From assembly GCF_014648635.1 (NCBI RefSeq), contig NZ_BMRM01000017.1:62001-126000 (forward strand): a DNA stretch of 64,000 nt. The letters are read 5' to 3'. Shown here in pieces: positions 30,143 to 38,287 of the stretch. This stretch comes from Streptomyces cinerochromogenes (GTDB taxonomy: Bacteria; Actinomycetota; Actinomycetes; Streptomycetales; Streptomycetaceae). Position 1 is the first letter of the stretch; each line of letters starts with the position of its first letter. The position numbers and the translations under genes are program-made. The notes beneath the pieces are model-generated. The model searched no databases. It saw nothing but the letters and a program-made list of their open reading frames with translations, and was not told the DNA's origin.

Positions 30143-31573
30143 TCAGCTGTCGAAGCCCAGCCCCAGTCTGTCCATCGCCCGCAGCCACAGGTTGCGGCGG
30201 CCGCCGTGGGCATCCGCGCGGGCCAGGGACCACTTGGTGAGGGCGATGCCGGTCCAGGCGAACGGCTCCGGCGGGAACGGCAGCGGCTTCTTGCGGACCA
30301 TCTCCAGCTCGGTCCGCTCGGTGCGTTCCCCGTCCAGCAGGTCCAGCATCACGTCCGCGCCGAACCGGGTCGCGCCGACACCGAGGCCGGTGTAGCCCGC
30401 CGCGTAGGCCACCCGGCCCTGGTGGGCGGTGCCGAAGAACGCCGAGAAGCGGGAGCAGGTGTCGATCGCGCCGCCCCAGGCGTGGGTGAAGCGGACGCCC
30501 TCCAGCTGCGGGAAGCACGTGAAGAAGTGACCCGCGAGCTTGGCGTAGGTCTCGGGCCGGTCGTCGTACTCGGCGCGGACCCGGCCGCCGTAGGGGTAGA
30601 TCGCGTCGTATCCGCCCCACAGGACGCGGTTGTCGGCGGACAGCCGGAAGTAGTGGAACTGGTTGGCCGAGTCGCCGAGGCCCTGCCGGTTCTTCCAGCC
30701 GATCTCCGCCAGCTGGTCGGCGGTCAGCGGCTCGGTCATCAGCGCGTAGTCGTAGACCGGGACGGTGTACGACCGCACGCGGCGCAGCAGGCTCGGGAAG
30801 ATGTTCGTGCCGAGCGCGACCCTGCGCGCGCGGACGGTGCCGTACGGGGTGCGTACGGCCATCCCGGCGCCGTAACTCTTCAGGGTGAGGGCGGGAGTGT
30901 GCTCGTACACCCGCACCCCGAGCGCCAGGCAGGCCTTCTTCAGGCCCCAGGCCAGCTTGGCGGGGTGCAGCATGGCCACGCCCCGGCGGTCCCACAGGCC
31001 CGCCTCGAAGGTGGGCGAGTTCACCTGTTCGCGCACGGCGTCGGCGTCCAGGAACTCGACGCCGTCCGCGAGGCCCTTCTCCTCCAGTCGGCGGTGCCAG
31101 TCGCGCAGCTCCCAGGCCTGGTAGGTCTCGGTCGCGACGTCGATCTCGCCGGTGCGCTCGAAGTCGCAGTCGATGCCGTGCCGGGCGACCGCCGCCTCGA
31201 TCTCGTCGAGGTTGCGCCGGCCGAGCTCCTCCAGCTTGTGGATCTCGCCCGGCCAGCGGGACAGGCCGTTGGGCAGGCCGTGCGTCAGGGAGGCGGCACA
31301 GAAGCCGCCGTTGCGGCCGGAGGCGGCCCAGCCCACCTCGCGGCCCTCCAGCAGGACCACATCGCGCTGCGGGTCGCGCTCCTTGGCGTTGAGCGCGGTC
31401 CACAGCCCGCTGTAGCCGCCGCCGACGACGAGCAGGTCGCAGGTCTCGGCGGCGGTCAGCGCGGGCTCGGCGGGCGGCTTGCCGGGGTCTTCCAGCCAGT
31501 ACGGGACCGGCTGGGCTTCGGAGAGAGAGGCGATCCAGGTGTCTGTGCCACGGCTCATGGCGCTTGGGGCCAT
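30143..31573 (-). CDS. FAD-dependent oxidoreductase, gamma-glutamylputrescine oxidase-like (PuuB type)
   Basis: 476 residues, DAO superfamily. The FAD-binding Rossmann motif VVGGGYSGLWTA is at 49-60, WAASGRNGGFC follows, and a C-terminal AYAAGYTGLGVGATRFGA closes the cofactor site. Family members of this length oxidise gamma-glutamylputrescine to the aldehyde with release of ammonia and peroxide. The gene is the last of an operon with a PuuC-like aldehyde dehydrogenase and potDABC, which strongly supports this assignment over sarcosine or amino-acid oxidases. The matching glutamylputrescine synthetase is not in this window. GGGAG lies 8 bases before the ATG. Confidence 0.87.
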   Translation of the reverse strand: MAPSAMSRGTDTWIASLSEAQPVPYWLEDPGKPPAEPALTAAETCDLLVVGGGYSGLWTALNAKERDPQRDVVLLEGREVGWAASGRNGGFCAASLTHGLPNGLSRWPGEIHKLEELGRRNLDEIEAAVARHGIDCDFERTGEIDVATETYQAWELRDWHRRLEEKGLADGVEFLDADAVREQVNSPTFEAGLWDRRGVAMLHPAKLAWGLKKACLALGVRVYEHTPALTLKSYGAGMAVRTPYGTVRARRVALGTNIFPSLLRRVRSYTVPVYDYALMTEPLTADQLAEIGWKNRQGLGDSANQFHYFRLSADNRVLWGGYDAIYPYGGRVRAEYDDRPETYAKLAGHFFTCFPQLEGVRFTHAWGGAIDTCSRFSAFFGTAHQGRVAYAAGYTGLGVGATRFGADVMLDLLDGERTERTELEMVRKKPLPFPPEPFAWTGIALTKWSLARADAHGGRRNLWLRAMDRLGLGFDS

Positions 31574-31606
31574 GATTTCAACTCCCTACAGAGGCTGCGT
31601 GAAGGC

Positions 31607-32407
31607 CTATGCCTTGTGCTTGTTCCGGCGATTTCCGACGACCATCGACGTCAGCACGAAGAAGACGGCGACGAGGAACATCGCCGTACCGATGACGTTG
31701 ATCTGCACGGGCGTTCCGCGCTGCGCCGAACCCCACACGAACATGGGGAACGTGACGGTCGAACCGGCGTTGAAATTGGTGATGATGAAATCGTCGAAGG
31801 AGAGCGCGAACGACAGCAGCGCGCCCGCGGCGATTCCGGGTGCCGCGATGGGCAGGGTGACCCGCAGGAAGGTCTGCACGGGACCGGCGTACAGGTCCCG
31901 GGCGGCCTCCTCCAGTCGCGGGTCCATCGACATCACGCGCGCCTTGACCGCGGTGACGACGAAACTCAGGCAGAACATGATGTGGGCGATCAGGATCGTC
32001 CAGAAGCCGAGCTGCGCGCCCATGTTGAGGAACAGGGTGAGCAGCGAGGCGGCCATGACGACCTCCGGCATCGCCATCGGCAGGAAGATCAGCGAGTTCA
32101 CGGCGCCGCGGGCGCGGAAGCGGTAGCGGACCAGCGCGAAGGAGATCATCGTGCCGAGGATCGTCGCGCCGACCGTGGCCCACACGGCGATCTGGAGGCT
32201 GATGGACAGCGAGCCGCACATGTCGGCGACACCGCACGGGTCCTTCCAGGCGGCGGTGGAGAACTGCTGCCATTCGTAGTTGAAGCGCCCCTTCGGTTGG
32301 TTGAAGGAGAACACCGTGACGACGATGTTGGGCAGCAGGAGATAGGCGAGTGTGAGCAGTCCGGCGATGACGACGAGACGGCGCTTGAGCCAGTTGACGA
32401 AGGGCAT
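31607..32407 (-). CDS. potC: Polyamine ABC transporter permease PotC
   Basis: 266 residues with six membrane segments. It starts MPFVNWLKRRLVVIAGLLTL and carries the typical FSFNQPKGRFNYEWQQF outer loop; the EAA loop reads LEEAARDLYAGPVQTFLRVT. The start codon directly abuts the potB stop TAA, so translation is coupled. It forms the membrane channel with PotB. The length and motifs are normal for spermidine/putrescine permeases. Confidence 0.93.
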   Translation of the reverse strand: MPFVNWLKRRLVVIAGLLTLAYLLLPNIVVTVFSFNQPKGRFNYEWQQFSTAAWKDPCGVADMCGSLSISLQIAVWATVGATILGTMISFALVRYRFRARGAVNSLIFLPMAMPEVVMAASLLTLFLNMGAQLGFWTILIAHIMFCLSFVVTAVKARVMSMDPRLEEAARDLYAGPVQTFLRVTLPIAAPGIAAGALLSFALSFDDFIITNFNAGSTVTFPMFVWGSAQRGTPVQINVIGTAMFLVAVFFVLTSMVVGNRRNKHKA

Positions 32408-33337
32408 TTAGACCAGATCCTCCGTCCCGGACCGGCGGATGTAGAACGTGACCATGGCCAGGATCGCGGCCATGAGGATGAAGGAGAGGGCCGCGGCCGT
32501 CGGATAGTCCAGAATGCGCAGGAACTGCGTCTGGATGACATTGCCGATCATGCGGGTGTCGGTGGAGCCGAGGAGTTCGGCGTTGACGTAGTCACCGGCC
32601 GCCGGGATGAAGGTCAGCAGCGTCCCGGAGACCACGCCCGGCATGGACAGCGGGAAGGTGACCTTGCGGAAGGTGGTCCACGGCCTGGCGTACAGGTCGC
32701 CGGCGGCCTCGTGCAGCCGGCCGTCGATCCGCTCCAGCGAGGTGTACAGGGGCAGGATCATGAACGGCAGGAAGTTGTACGTCAGACCGCACACCACCGC
32801 GAGCGGGGTGGCGAGGACGCGGTCGCCGGCCGTCCAGCCGAGCCAGTCGGTGAGGTCCAGGACGTGCAGCGAGTTCAGGGTGTGCACGACCACGCCGTTG
32901 TCCGCGAGGATCGTCTTCCAGGCCAGGGTGCGGATCAGGAAGCTGGTGAAGAACGGCGCGATCACCAGGATCATGATCAGGTTCTTCCAGCGGCCCGCGC
33001 GGAAGGCGATCAGGTAGGCCAGCGGGTAGCCGAGCAGCAGGCACAGCACGGTCGCGGCGGCGGCGTAGAAGACGGACCGCAGGAACTGCGGCCAGTACTC
33101 GGCCAGCGCGTCCCAGTAGGTGGCGAAGTGCCAGGTGACCTTGTAGCCCTCCTCCAGGGAGCCCTGCTGCACGGAGGTGGAGGCCTGGTAGACCATCGGC
33201 AGCGCGAAGAAGACGATCAGCCAGAGGATGCCGGGCAGCAGCAGCCAGTACGGGGTGAACCGGCCACGCCTGCGCGGGGGCTTCTTCTCGGGTGCCGCGG
33301 GTGCGAGGGGCGGGGGCGCCTCGGTGAGCGTGGACAT
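32408..33337 (-). CDS. potB: Polyamine ABC transporter permease PotB
   Basis: 309 residues. A Pro/Lys-rich cytoplasmic N-terminus of about 27 residues is followed by six membrane segments. The family marks LIRTLAWKTILADNGVV and the EAA loop LHEAAGDLYARPWTTFRKVT are clear, as is the PotB-type FIPAAGDYVNAELLGS. The start at 33337 overlaps the potA stop by one base (TGATG). A longer in-frame reading upstream lies within potA. It is the partner of PotC in putrescine/spermidine import. Confidence 0.93.
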   Translation of the reverse strand: MSTLTEAPPPLAPAAPEKKPPRRRGRFTPYWLLLPGILWLIVFFALPMVYQASTSVQQGSLEEGYKVTWHFATYWDALAEYWPQFLRSVFYAAAATVLCLLLGYPLAYLIAFRAGRWKNLIMILVIAPFFTSFLIRTLAWKTILADNGVVVHTLNSLHVLDLTDWLGWTAGDRVLATPLAVVCGLTYNFLPFMILPLYTSLERIDGRLHEAAGDLYARPWTTFRKVTFPLSMPGVVSGTLLTFIPAAGDYVNAELLGSTDTRMIGNVIQTQFLRILDYPTAAALSFILMAAILAMVTFYIRRSGTEDLV

Positions 33338-34488
33338 CAGGCGGCGACCTCTTCCTCGGTGCCCGCGTCGATGCGCTGCGCCGCGTCCAGGCCGAAGGTG
33401 TGCGCCGGACTCCAGTGCAGGACGACGTCGGCGCCGGGGACGAGCCGGCCGTCGCGCTCGACGTTCTGCACGTACACCGCCAGTCCGTCGCAGACGGGGC
33501 TGTCGATGACGTACTGCGTGGAGACGCCGATGAAACTGGCGTCGGCGATCTTGCCGGTGAGGCGGTTGCGGCCTTCCGGGATCCGGCCCGCGTCGTCGGC
33601 GTGCGTGAGCGAGATCTTCTCCGGGCGGATGCCGACCAGCACCCTGCCGCCGGCCGTCGTCGGGGCGGAACATCGCGCCTGGGGCAGCACCAGCTTGCCG
33701 CCGGCCGCCTTGAGCACGATGTCGTCGCCGTTCTTGGTGTCGACCTCGGCCTCGATGAGGTTGGAGGTGCCGAGGAAGTTGGCGACGAACGTGCTCTGCG
33801 GGTTCTCGTACAGGTCCGCGGGCGAGCCGAGCTGCTCGACCCGGCCGCCGTTCATCACGGCGACCGTGTCGGCCATGGTCATGGCCTCCTCCTGGTCGTG
33901 CGTGACGTGGACGAAGGTGATGCCGACCTCGGTCTGGATGCGCTTCAGCTCCAGCTGCATCTGGCGGCGCAGCTTGAGGTCGAGAGCGCCGAGCGGCTCG
34001 TCGAGCAGGAGCACCCTGGGGTGGTTGATCAGCGCGCGGGCCACGGCGACCCGCTGCTGCTGGCCGCCGGAGAGCTGGTGCGGCCTCTTGCGCGCCTGCT
34101 CGCCCAGCTGGACCAGTTCCAGCATGTCCTCGACCTGCTTCTTGACGCTCTTGATGCCGCGCCGGCGCAGGCCGAAGGCGACGTTCTCGAAGATGTCCAG
34201 GTGGGGGAAGAGGGCGTAGGACTGGAAGACCGTGTTGACCGGCCGTTTGTACGGCGGCAGGTTCGTGACGTCCTGGTCGCCGAGCCGGACCGTGCCGGTC
34301 GTGGGCTCCTCCAGGCCGGCGATCATGCGCAGGGTGGTGGTCTTGCCGCAGCCGGAGGCGCCGAGCAGGGCGAAGAAGGAGCCCTCGGGCACGGTCAGGT
34401 CCAGGGGGTGCACGGCGGTGAAGGAGCCGTAGGTCTTGGAGATGCCGGAGAGGCGGACGTCGCCGCTGTTGTCTGGTGTCGTCTTCAT
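33337..34488 (-). CDS. potA: Polyamine ABC transporter ATPase PotA
   Basis: 383 residues. Walker A GASGCGKTT, signature LSGGQQQRVAVARAL, Walker B VLLLDEPLGALD and the H-loop VTHDQEEAM are all intact. A C-terminal TOBE domain with LVGIRPEKISLTHADD follows. I use ATG 34488 (MKTTPDNSGD), which has AGGGG 11 bases upstream. A GTG three codons earlier (34497) overlaps the potD stop as GTGA and is an equally possible start. It energises PotBC. Confidence 0.94.
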   Translation of the reverse strand: MKTTPDNSGDVRLSGISKTYGSFTAVHPLDLTVPEGSFFALLGASGCGKTTTLRMIAGLEEPTTGTVRLGDQDVTNLPPYKRPVNTVFQSYALFPHLDIFENVAFGLRRRGIKSVKKQVEDMLELVQLGEQARKRPHQLSGGQQQRVAVARALINHPRVLLLDEPLGALDLKLRRQMQLELKRIQTEVGITFVHVTHDQEEAMTMADTVAVMNGGRVEQLGSPADLYENPQSTFVANFLGTSNLIEAEVDTKNGDDIVLKAAGGKLVLPQARCSAPTTAGGRVLVGIRPEKISLTHADDAGRIPEGRNRLTGKIADASFIGVSTQYVIDSPVCDGLAVYVQNVERDGRLVPGADVVLHWSPAHTFGLDAAQRIDAGTEEEVAA

Positions 34489-34493
34489 CGTCG

Positions 34494-35741
34494 TCACGCC
34501 CCTGTGAGCTTCGCGAACTTCTCTTCGTAGGCCGTCTCTTCCTTCTGGCTCAGGGAGCGGAAGGCATGGGACTTCGCCTGCATGGCCTTGTCGGGGACGA
34601 TCAGCGGGTTGTCCGCGGCGTCCTTGTCGATCTTCGCAAGGTACGGCTTCACACCGTCGACCGGCGTCACGTAGTTGATGTAGGCGGCGAGCGCGGCGGC
34701 CTGCTCGGGTTCGTAGAAGAAGTCGATGAGCCGCTCGGCGTTCGTCTTGTGCCGGGCCCTGTTCGGGACGCACATGTTGTCGGTCGACGTCACATAGCCG
34801 CTGTCCGGGATGACGAAGTCGACGTCCGGGCTGTCCGCCTTGAGCTGGACCACGTCACCGGCCCAGGCGATGCAGGCCGCGAAGTCCCCCTTGGTCAGGT
34901 CGGAGGTGTAGTCGTTGCCGGTGAAGCGGCGGATCTGGCCCTTGTCGACGGCCTTCTGGAGGCGGGCGATCGCGGCGTCGAAGTCGTCGTCGGTGAAACG
35001 CGCCGGGTCCTTGCCCATGTCGAGCAGGGTCATGCCGACGGAGTCCCGCATCTCCGACAGGAAACCGACGCGCCCCTTCAGCCGGGGGTTGTCGAGCAGG
35101 TCGGAGACCGACTTCACCTCGATGCCGTCGAGGGCCTTCTTGTTGTAGGCGATCACCGTCGAGATGCCCTGCCAGGGGTACGAGTACGCCCGCCCCGGGT
35201 CCCAGTCGGGGTTGCGGAACTGGGGCGAGAGGTTCGTGTACGCGTGCGGGAGGTGGGACGGGTCCAGTTTCTGCACCCAGCCCAGGCGGATCAGCCGGGC
35301 GGCCAGCCAGTCGGTCAGGACGATGATGTCCCGGCCGGTGTCCTGGCCCGCGGCGAGCTGCGGCTTGATCTTGCCGAAGAACTCGTTGTTGTCGTTGATG
35401 TCCTCGGTGTAGTTGACCGTGATCCCGGTCCGCCTGCGGAACGTCTCCAGGGTGGGGTGGTGCTTGCCGCTGTCGTCGACGTCGATGTACTCGGTCCAGT
35501 TGGAGAAGTTCACGACCTTCTCCCGCGCCGAGTGGTCCTGGGCGGAGGTGCCGCCCTGGGTCTTGCCCGCCGCGGGGATCCCGCAGCCGCTCAGCGCGCC
35601 GAGGCCGCCGGCCGCGAGCGCGCCGCCGGCGGAGGCCCGCAGCAGCGACCGGCGGGTCAGGGCGGCCCTGCCCCGCAGGAGGCTGCGCCGCACGGCGGCC
35701 ACTTGGGGCGGGGTGAGGCGTTCGGGCTCGTACTGCTCCAT
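34494..35741 (-). CDS. potD: Polyamine-binding lipoprotein PotD
   Basis: 415 residues. An N-terminal extension with a twin-arginine signal (R30-R31 in LTRRSLLRA) ends in the lipobox LSGCG (Cys53). The mature protein is a spermidine/putrescine-binding protein: FSNWTEYIDVDD, a DINDNNEFFGKIKPQL segment, DIIVLTDWLAARLIRLGW, then RRFTGNDYTSDLTKGD. A second, orphan homologue is encoded at 49654-50847. It lies 53 bases downstream of the aldehyde dehydrogenase with no terminator between, so both probably share a transcript driven from 37331-37538. Confidence 0.92.
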   Translation of the reverse strand: MEQYEPERLTPPQVAAVRRSLLRGRAALTRRSLLRASAGGALAAGGLGALSGCGIPAAGKTQGGTSAQDHSAREKVVNFSNWTEYIDVDDSGKHHPTLETFRRRTGITVNYTEDINDNNEFFGKIKPQLAAGQDTGRDIIVLTDWLAARLIRLGWVQKLDPSHLPHAYTNLSPQFRNPDWDPGRAYSYPWQGISTVIAYNKKALDGIEVKSVSDLLDNPRLKGRVGFLSEMRDSVGMTLLDMGKDPARFTDDDFDAAIARLQKAVDKGQIRRFTGNDYTSDLTKGDFAACIAWAGDVVQLKADSPDVDFVIPDSGYVTSTDNMCVPNRARHKTNAERLIDFFYEPEQAAALAAYINYVTPVDGVKPYLAKIDKDAADNPLIVPDKAMQAKSHAFRSLSQKEETAYEEKFAKLTGA

Positions 35742-35794
35742 GCGCGTGGTGCCCTTTCGGGAGGGATCGGCCTGGTCGACGGCCTGGTCGGTCT

Positions 35795-37330
35795 CTAGCG
35801 GTCCCCGAAGATCGTGCGGTGCCAGTCCTTCCTGGCCACCGCCGTGTTGTCGAACATTACGTGCTTGACCTGCGTGTATTCCTCGAAGGAGTACGCCGAC
35901 ATGTCCTTGCCGAAGCCGGAGGCCTTGTAGCCGCCGTGCGGCATCTCGCTGATGATCGGGATGTGGTCGTTGACCCAGACGCAGCCCGCCTTGATCTCGC
36001 GGGTGGCGCGGTTCGCGCGGTAGACGTTGCTGCTCCACGCGGAGGCGGCGAGTCCGTACGGGGTGTCGTTGGCCAGCCCGATTCCCTCATCATCGCTGTC
36101 GAACGGAAGCGCCACCAGCACCGGGCCGAAGATCTCCGACTGGACGATCTCGCTGTCCTGGGCCGCGTCGGCGACCAGGGTGGGCCGGTAGAAGGCGCCG
36201 TCCTTCAGCTCGCCCTGGGGGGCCTCGCCGCCGGTCACCACGCGCGCGTAGCCCCGCGCGCGGTCCACGAATGCGGCGACCCGGTCGCGCTGGGCGTGCG
36301 AGATCAGCGGGCCGAGGTCGGTGCCGGGCGCGAAGGGGTCGCCCAGCCGGACGGTCTCCATCAGCGCGGCGGTCCGCTCCACGAACGCCTCGTACAGGGG
36401 GCGCTGCACGTACGCGCGCGTGGCGGCCGTGCAGTCCTGCCCGGTGTTGATGAGGGCGCCCGCGACCGCGCCGTGCACGGCGGCCTCCAGGTCGGCGTCG
36501 TCGAAGACGACGAAGGGCGCCTTGCCGCCCAGCTCCAGGTGCAGCCGCTTGACGGTGGCGGTGGCGATCTCGGCGACGCGCTTGCCGACGGCGGTGGACC
36601 CGGTGAACGAGGTCATGGCGACGTCCGGGTGCCCGACCAGGCGCTCGCCCGCCTCCCTCCCGGTCCCGGTGACGATGTTGATCACACCGTCCGGGATGCC
36701 CGCGTCCGTGGCGGCCTGGGCGAACAGCAGCGAGGTCAGCGGGGTCAGCTCGGCGGGCTTCAGCACGATCGTGTTGCCCGCGGCGATCGCCGGGAGGATC
36801 TTCCAGGCGGCCATCTGGAGGGGATAGTTCCAGGGCGCGATGGACCCGACGACGCCGATGGGTTCCCGCCGGACGTACGACGTGTGGTCACCGGAGTACT
36901 CACCGGCGGACTGCCCCTGCAGATGCCGGGCCGCGCCCGCGAAGAAGGCGGTGTTGTCGATCGTGCCCGGCACGTCGAACTCGCGGGCGAGCTTGAGCGG
37001 CTTGCCGCACTGGAGGGACTCCGCGCGGGCGAGGTCCTCGGCGCGGTCGGCGAGCACGGCGGCGAACCGGTGCAGGGCGTCCGAGCGCTCGCCCGGCGTG
37101 GCGGCCGCCCAGGCCGGGAAGGCGGCGCGCGCGGCGGCGACGGCCGCGTCGACGTCGTCGGTGCCGGCCAGCTCGTACGTGTACACCTCCGCACCGGTCG
37201 CGGGGTCGACCACGGCGTGGTGACGGCCCGAGGTGCCCTGGGCGGGACGGCCCGCGATGAACTGCGCGCCGTCCGCGAAGCGGTCCTGTGCGGGGAATCG
37301 GTCCGGGGTGGCGGTGCCCGGGTTGTGCAT
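35795..37330 (-). CDS. Gamma-aminobutyraldehyde / gamma-glutamyl-aminobutyraldehyde dehydrogenase (PuuC/PatD type)
   Basis: 511 residues. Complete ALDH fold: APWNYPLQMAAWKILPA, LKPAELTPLTS, FTGSTAVGKR, the base LELGGKAPFVV and the nucleophile region INTGQDCTAATR. The ending PHGGYKASGFGKDMSAYSFEEY is that of betaine/aminobutyraldehyde dehydrogenases. It is first gene of the potDABC and FAD oxidase operon, so it should oxidise the aldehyde made by that oxidase. The start at 37330 (MHNPGTATPDRF) follows GGAG; longer readings lie in the promoter region. Its paralogue at 51035-52474 serves the second polyamine cluster. Confidence 0.9.
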   Translation of the reverse strand: MHNPGTATPDRFPAQDRFADGAQFIAGRPAQGTSGRHHAVVDPATGAEVYTYELAGTDDVDAAVAAARAAFPAWAAATPGERSDALHRFAAVLADRAEDLARAESLQCGKPLKLAREFDVPGTIDNTAFFAGAARHLQGQSAGEYSGDHTSYVRREPIGVVGSIAPWNYPLQMAAWKILPAIAAGNTIVLKPAELTPLTSLLFAQAATDAGIPDGVINIVTGTGREAGERLVGHPDVAMTSFTGSTAVGKRVAEIATATVKRLHLELGGKAPFVVFDDADLEAAVHGAVAGALINTGQDCTAATRAYVQRPLYEAFVERTAALMETVRLGDPFAPGTDLGPLISHAQRDRVAAFVDRARGYARVVTGGEAPQGELKDGAFYRPTLVADAAQDSEIVQSEIFGPVLVALPFDSDDEGIGLANDTPYGLAASAWSSNVYRANRATREIKAGCVWVNDHIPIISEMPHGGYKASGFGKDMSAYSFEEYTQVKHVMFDNTAVARKDWHRTIFGDR

Positions 37331-37430
37331 GTCGCTCTCCTCCGCCGTGCGCCCGTCCCAGGGGGCGGGTGGCGTAGCTCCAGCTCGATTTGAGTGCCGA
37401 TCCTGACAGAGCCATAGGACTCCAACAAGT

Positions 37431-37466
37431 GATTCCGTTGTTGCCTTTTGGTTACGCGACGGAATC
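37431..37466. promoter_or_regulatory. 36-base inverted repeat in the polyamine operon promoter region
   Basis: GATTCCGT (37431-37438) and its exact reverse complement ACGGAATC (37459-37466) lie in the AT-richer part of the divergent region between the aldehyde dehydrogenase operon and the NADAR gene. This is a likely operator. An AACAACGGA core read on the minus strand at 37434-37442 is shared with the second polyamine cluster (52599-52607). Confidence 0.5.
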
Positions 37467-37538
37467 TGTCGACCAGGTGTCGAGTCGGGGCCGAAAAGGG
37501 CGGACGGAGTGTCAGTGGTGCGTGCCACACTCGCGTGC

Positions 37539-38102
37539 ATGGGGAAGATCGACGGGGTGGACGCCCTGATCAGGGAGGTCCGGGCGGGGTCCCGGATCAG
37601 GTATCTGCACTTCTGGGGGCACCGGCCGCGGCCGGACGGCCGGGTCGGCGCGAGCTGCCTGAGCCAGTGGTGGCCGGCCCCGTTCACGGTGGACGGGGTG
37701 GAGTACGCGACGGCCGAGCACTGGATGATGGCGGGCAAGGCCCGCCTGTTCGGGGACGCGGAGGCGGAGCGCCAGGTGCTGGCCGCGGAGCATCCGGCGG
37801 CGGCGAAGAAGGCGGGCCGGCTGGTCCGGGACTTCGACGAGACGGTGTGGGAGCGGGAGCGCTACCGGCTGGTGGTCGAGGGCAGTGTGCACAAGTTCGC
37901 CGCCCATGACGACCTCGGCCTGTTCCTGCTGAACACCGGGGACCGGGTGCTGGTGGAGGCGAGCCCGCTGGACCGGATATGGGGCATCGGCCTCGCCGCG
38001 AACGACGAGGCGGCCTCCGACCCGGAGCGCTGGAGGGGGCTGAACCTGCTGGGCTTCGCCCTGATGGAGGCCCGGGAGCGGCTGGCGGGCGCGGGGGCGT
38101 AG
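37539..38102 (+). CDS. NADAR-family protein (YbiA/DUF1768-like N-glycosidase)
   Basis: 187 residues, one NADAR domain: YLHFWGH at the start, LSQWWPAPFTVDGVEYATAEHWMM in the middle, FAAHDDLGLFLLNTGDRVLVEASPLDRIWGIGL near the end. Family members hydrolyse N-glycosidic bonds in riboflavin-pathway intermediates or ADP-ribosyl compounds. I choose ATG 37539; a CACACT hexamer lies 7 bases upstream and no ribosome site is present, so the message may be leaderless. An alternative GTG lies at 37509. It is single, divergent from the polyamine operon and followed by a hairpin. Confidence 0.87.
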   Translation: MGKIDGVDALIREVRAGSRIRYLHFWGHRPRPDGRVGASCLSQWWPAPFTVDGVEYATAEHWMMAGKARLFGDAEAERQVLAAEHPAAAKKAGRLVRDFDETVWERERYRLVVEGSVHKFAAHDDLGLFLLNTGDRVLVEASPLDRIWGIGLAANDEAASDPERWRGLNLLGFALMEARERLAGAGA

Positions 38103-38127
38103 CCCTGCGGGGGCGGGCTCCGCAGGG
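38103..38127 (+). terminator. Hairpin directly after the NADAR gene
   Basis: CCCTGCGG and CCGCAGGG form a perfect 8-bp stem with a 9-base loop, starting at the base after the stop codon. Confidence 0.6.
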
Positions 38128-38129
38128 GG

Positions 38130-38230
38130 CCTGGGCTCGTCAGGGGTGAGGGCCTGGGCCGGTCAGGTACGGGGGGCCTGGGCCGGTCAGGTACGGGGGG
38201 CCTGGGCCCGTCAGGTACGGGGGCCTGGGC
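38130..38230. repeat. Four-copy 23/24-bp minisatellite in an intergenic gap
   Basis: Units begin CCTGGGCC and read GGTCAGGTAC followed by a G-run. Copies are at 38130-38152 (divergent), 38153-38176, 38177-38200 (identical to the previous) and 38201-38223, with a broken fifth copy. The plus strand is G-rich. No gene is evident in it. Confidence 0.85.
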
Positions 38231-38287
38231 TGTCAACCGAGGGGCGGTGTGCCGCTCGCCAGGGCGGTGTGCCGGGGGCCTCGGCCG

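Noticed and set aside
30206..34219. 1337-codon plus-strand open frame across the polyamine operon
   Set aside because: It is antisense to four well-supported genes, with charged low-complexity sequence and no recognisable domain.
38130..38230. CRISPR-like array
   Set aside because: Units are directly adjacent with no unique spacers and no cas genes are nearby. It is a minisatellite.
37862..38236. Minus-strand open frame with repeated Pro-Asp-Arg-Pro units over the minisatellite
   Set aside because: The repeats arise from the 24-bp DNA repeat; the frame overlaps the NADAR gene in antisense and has no start signal.
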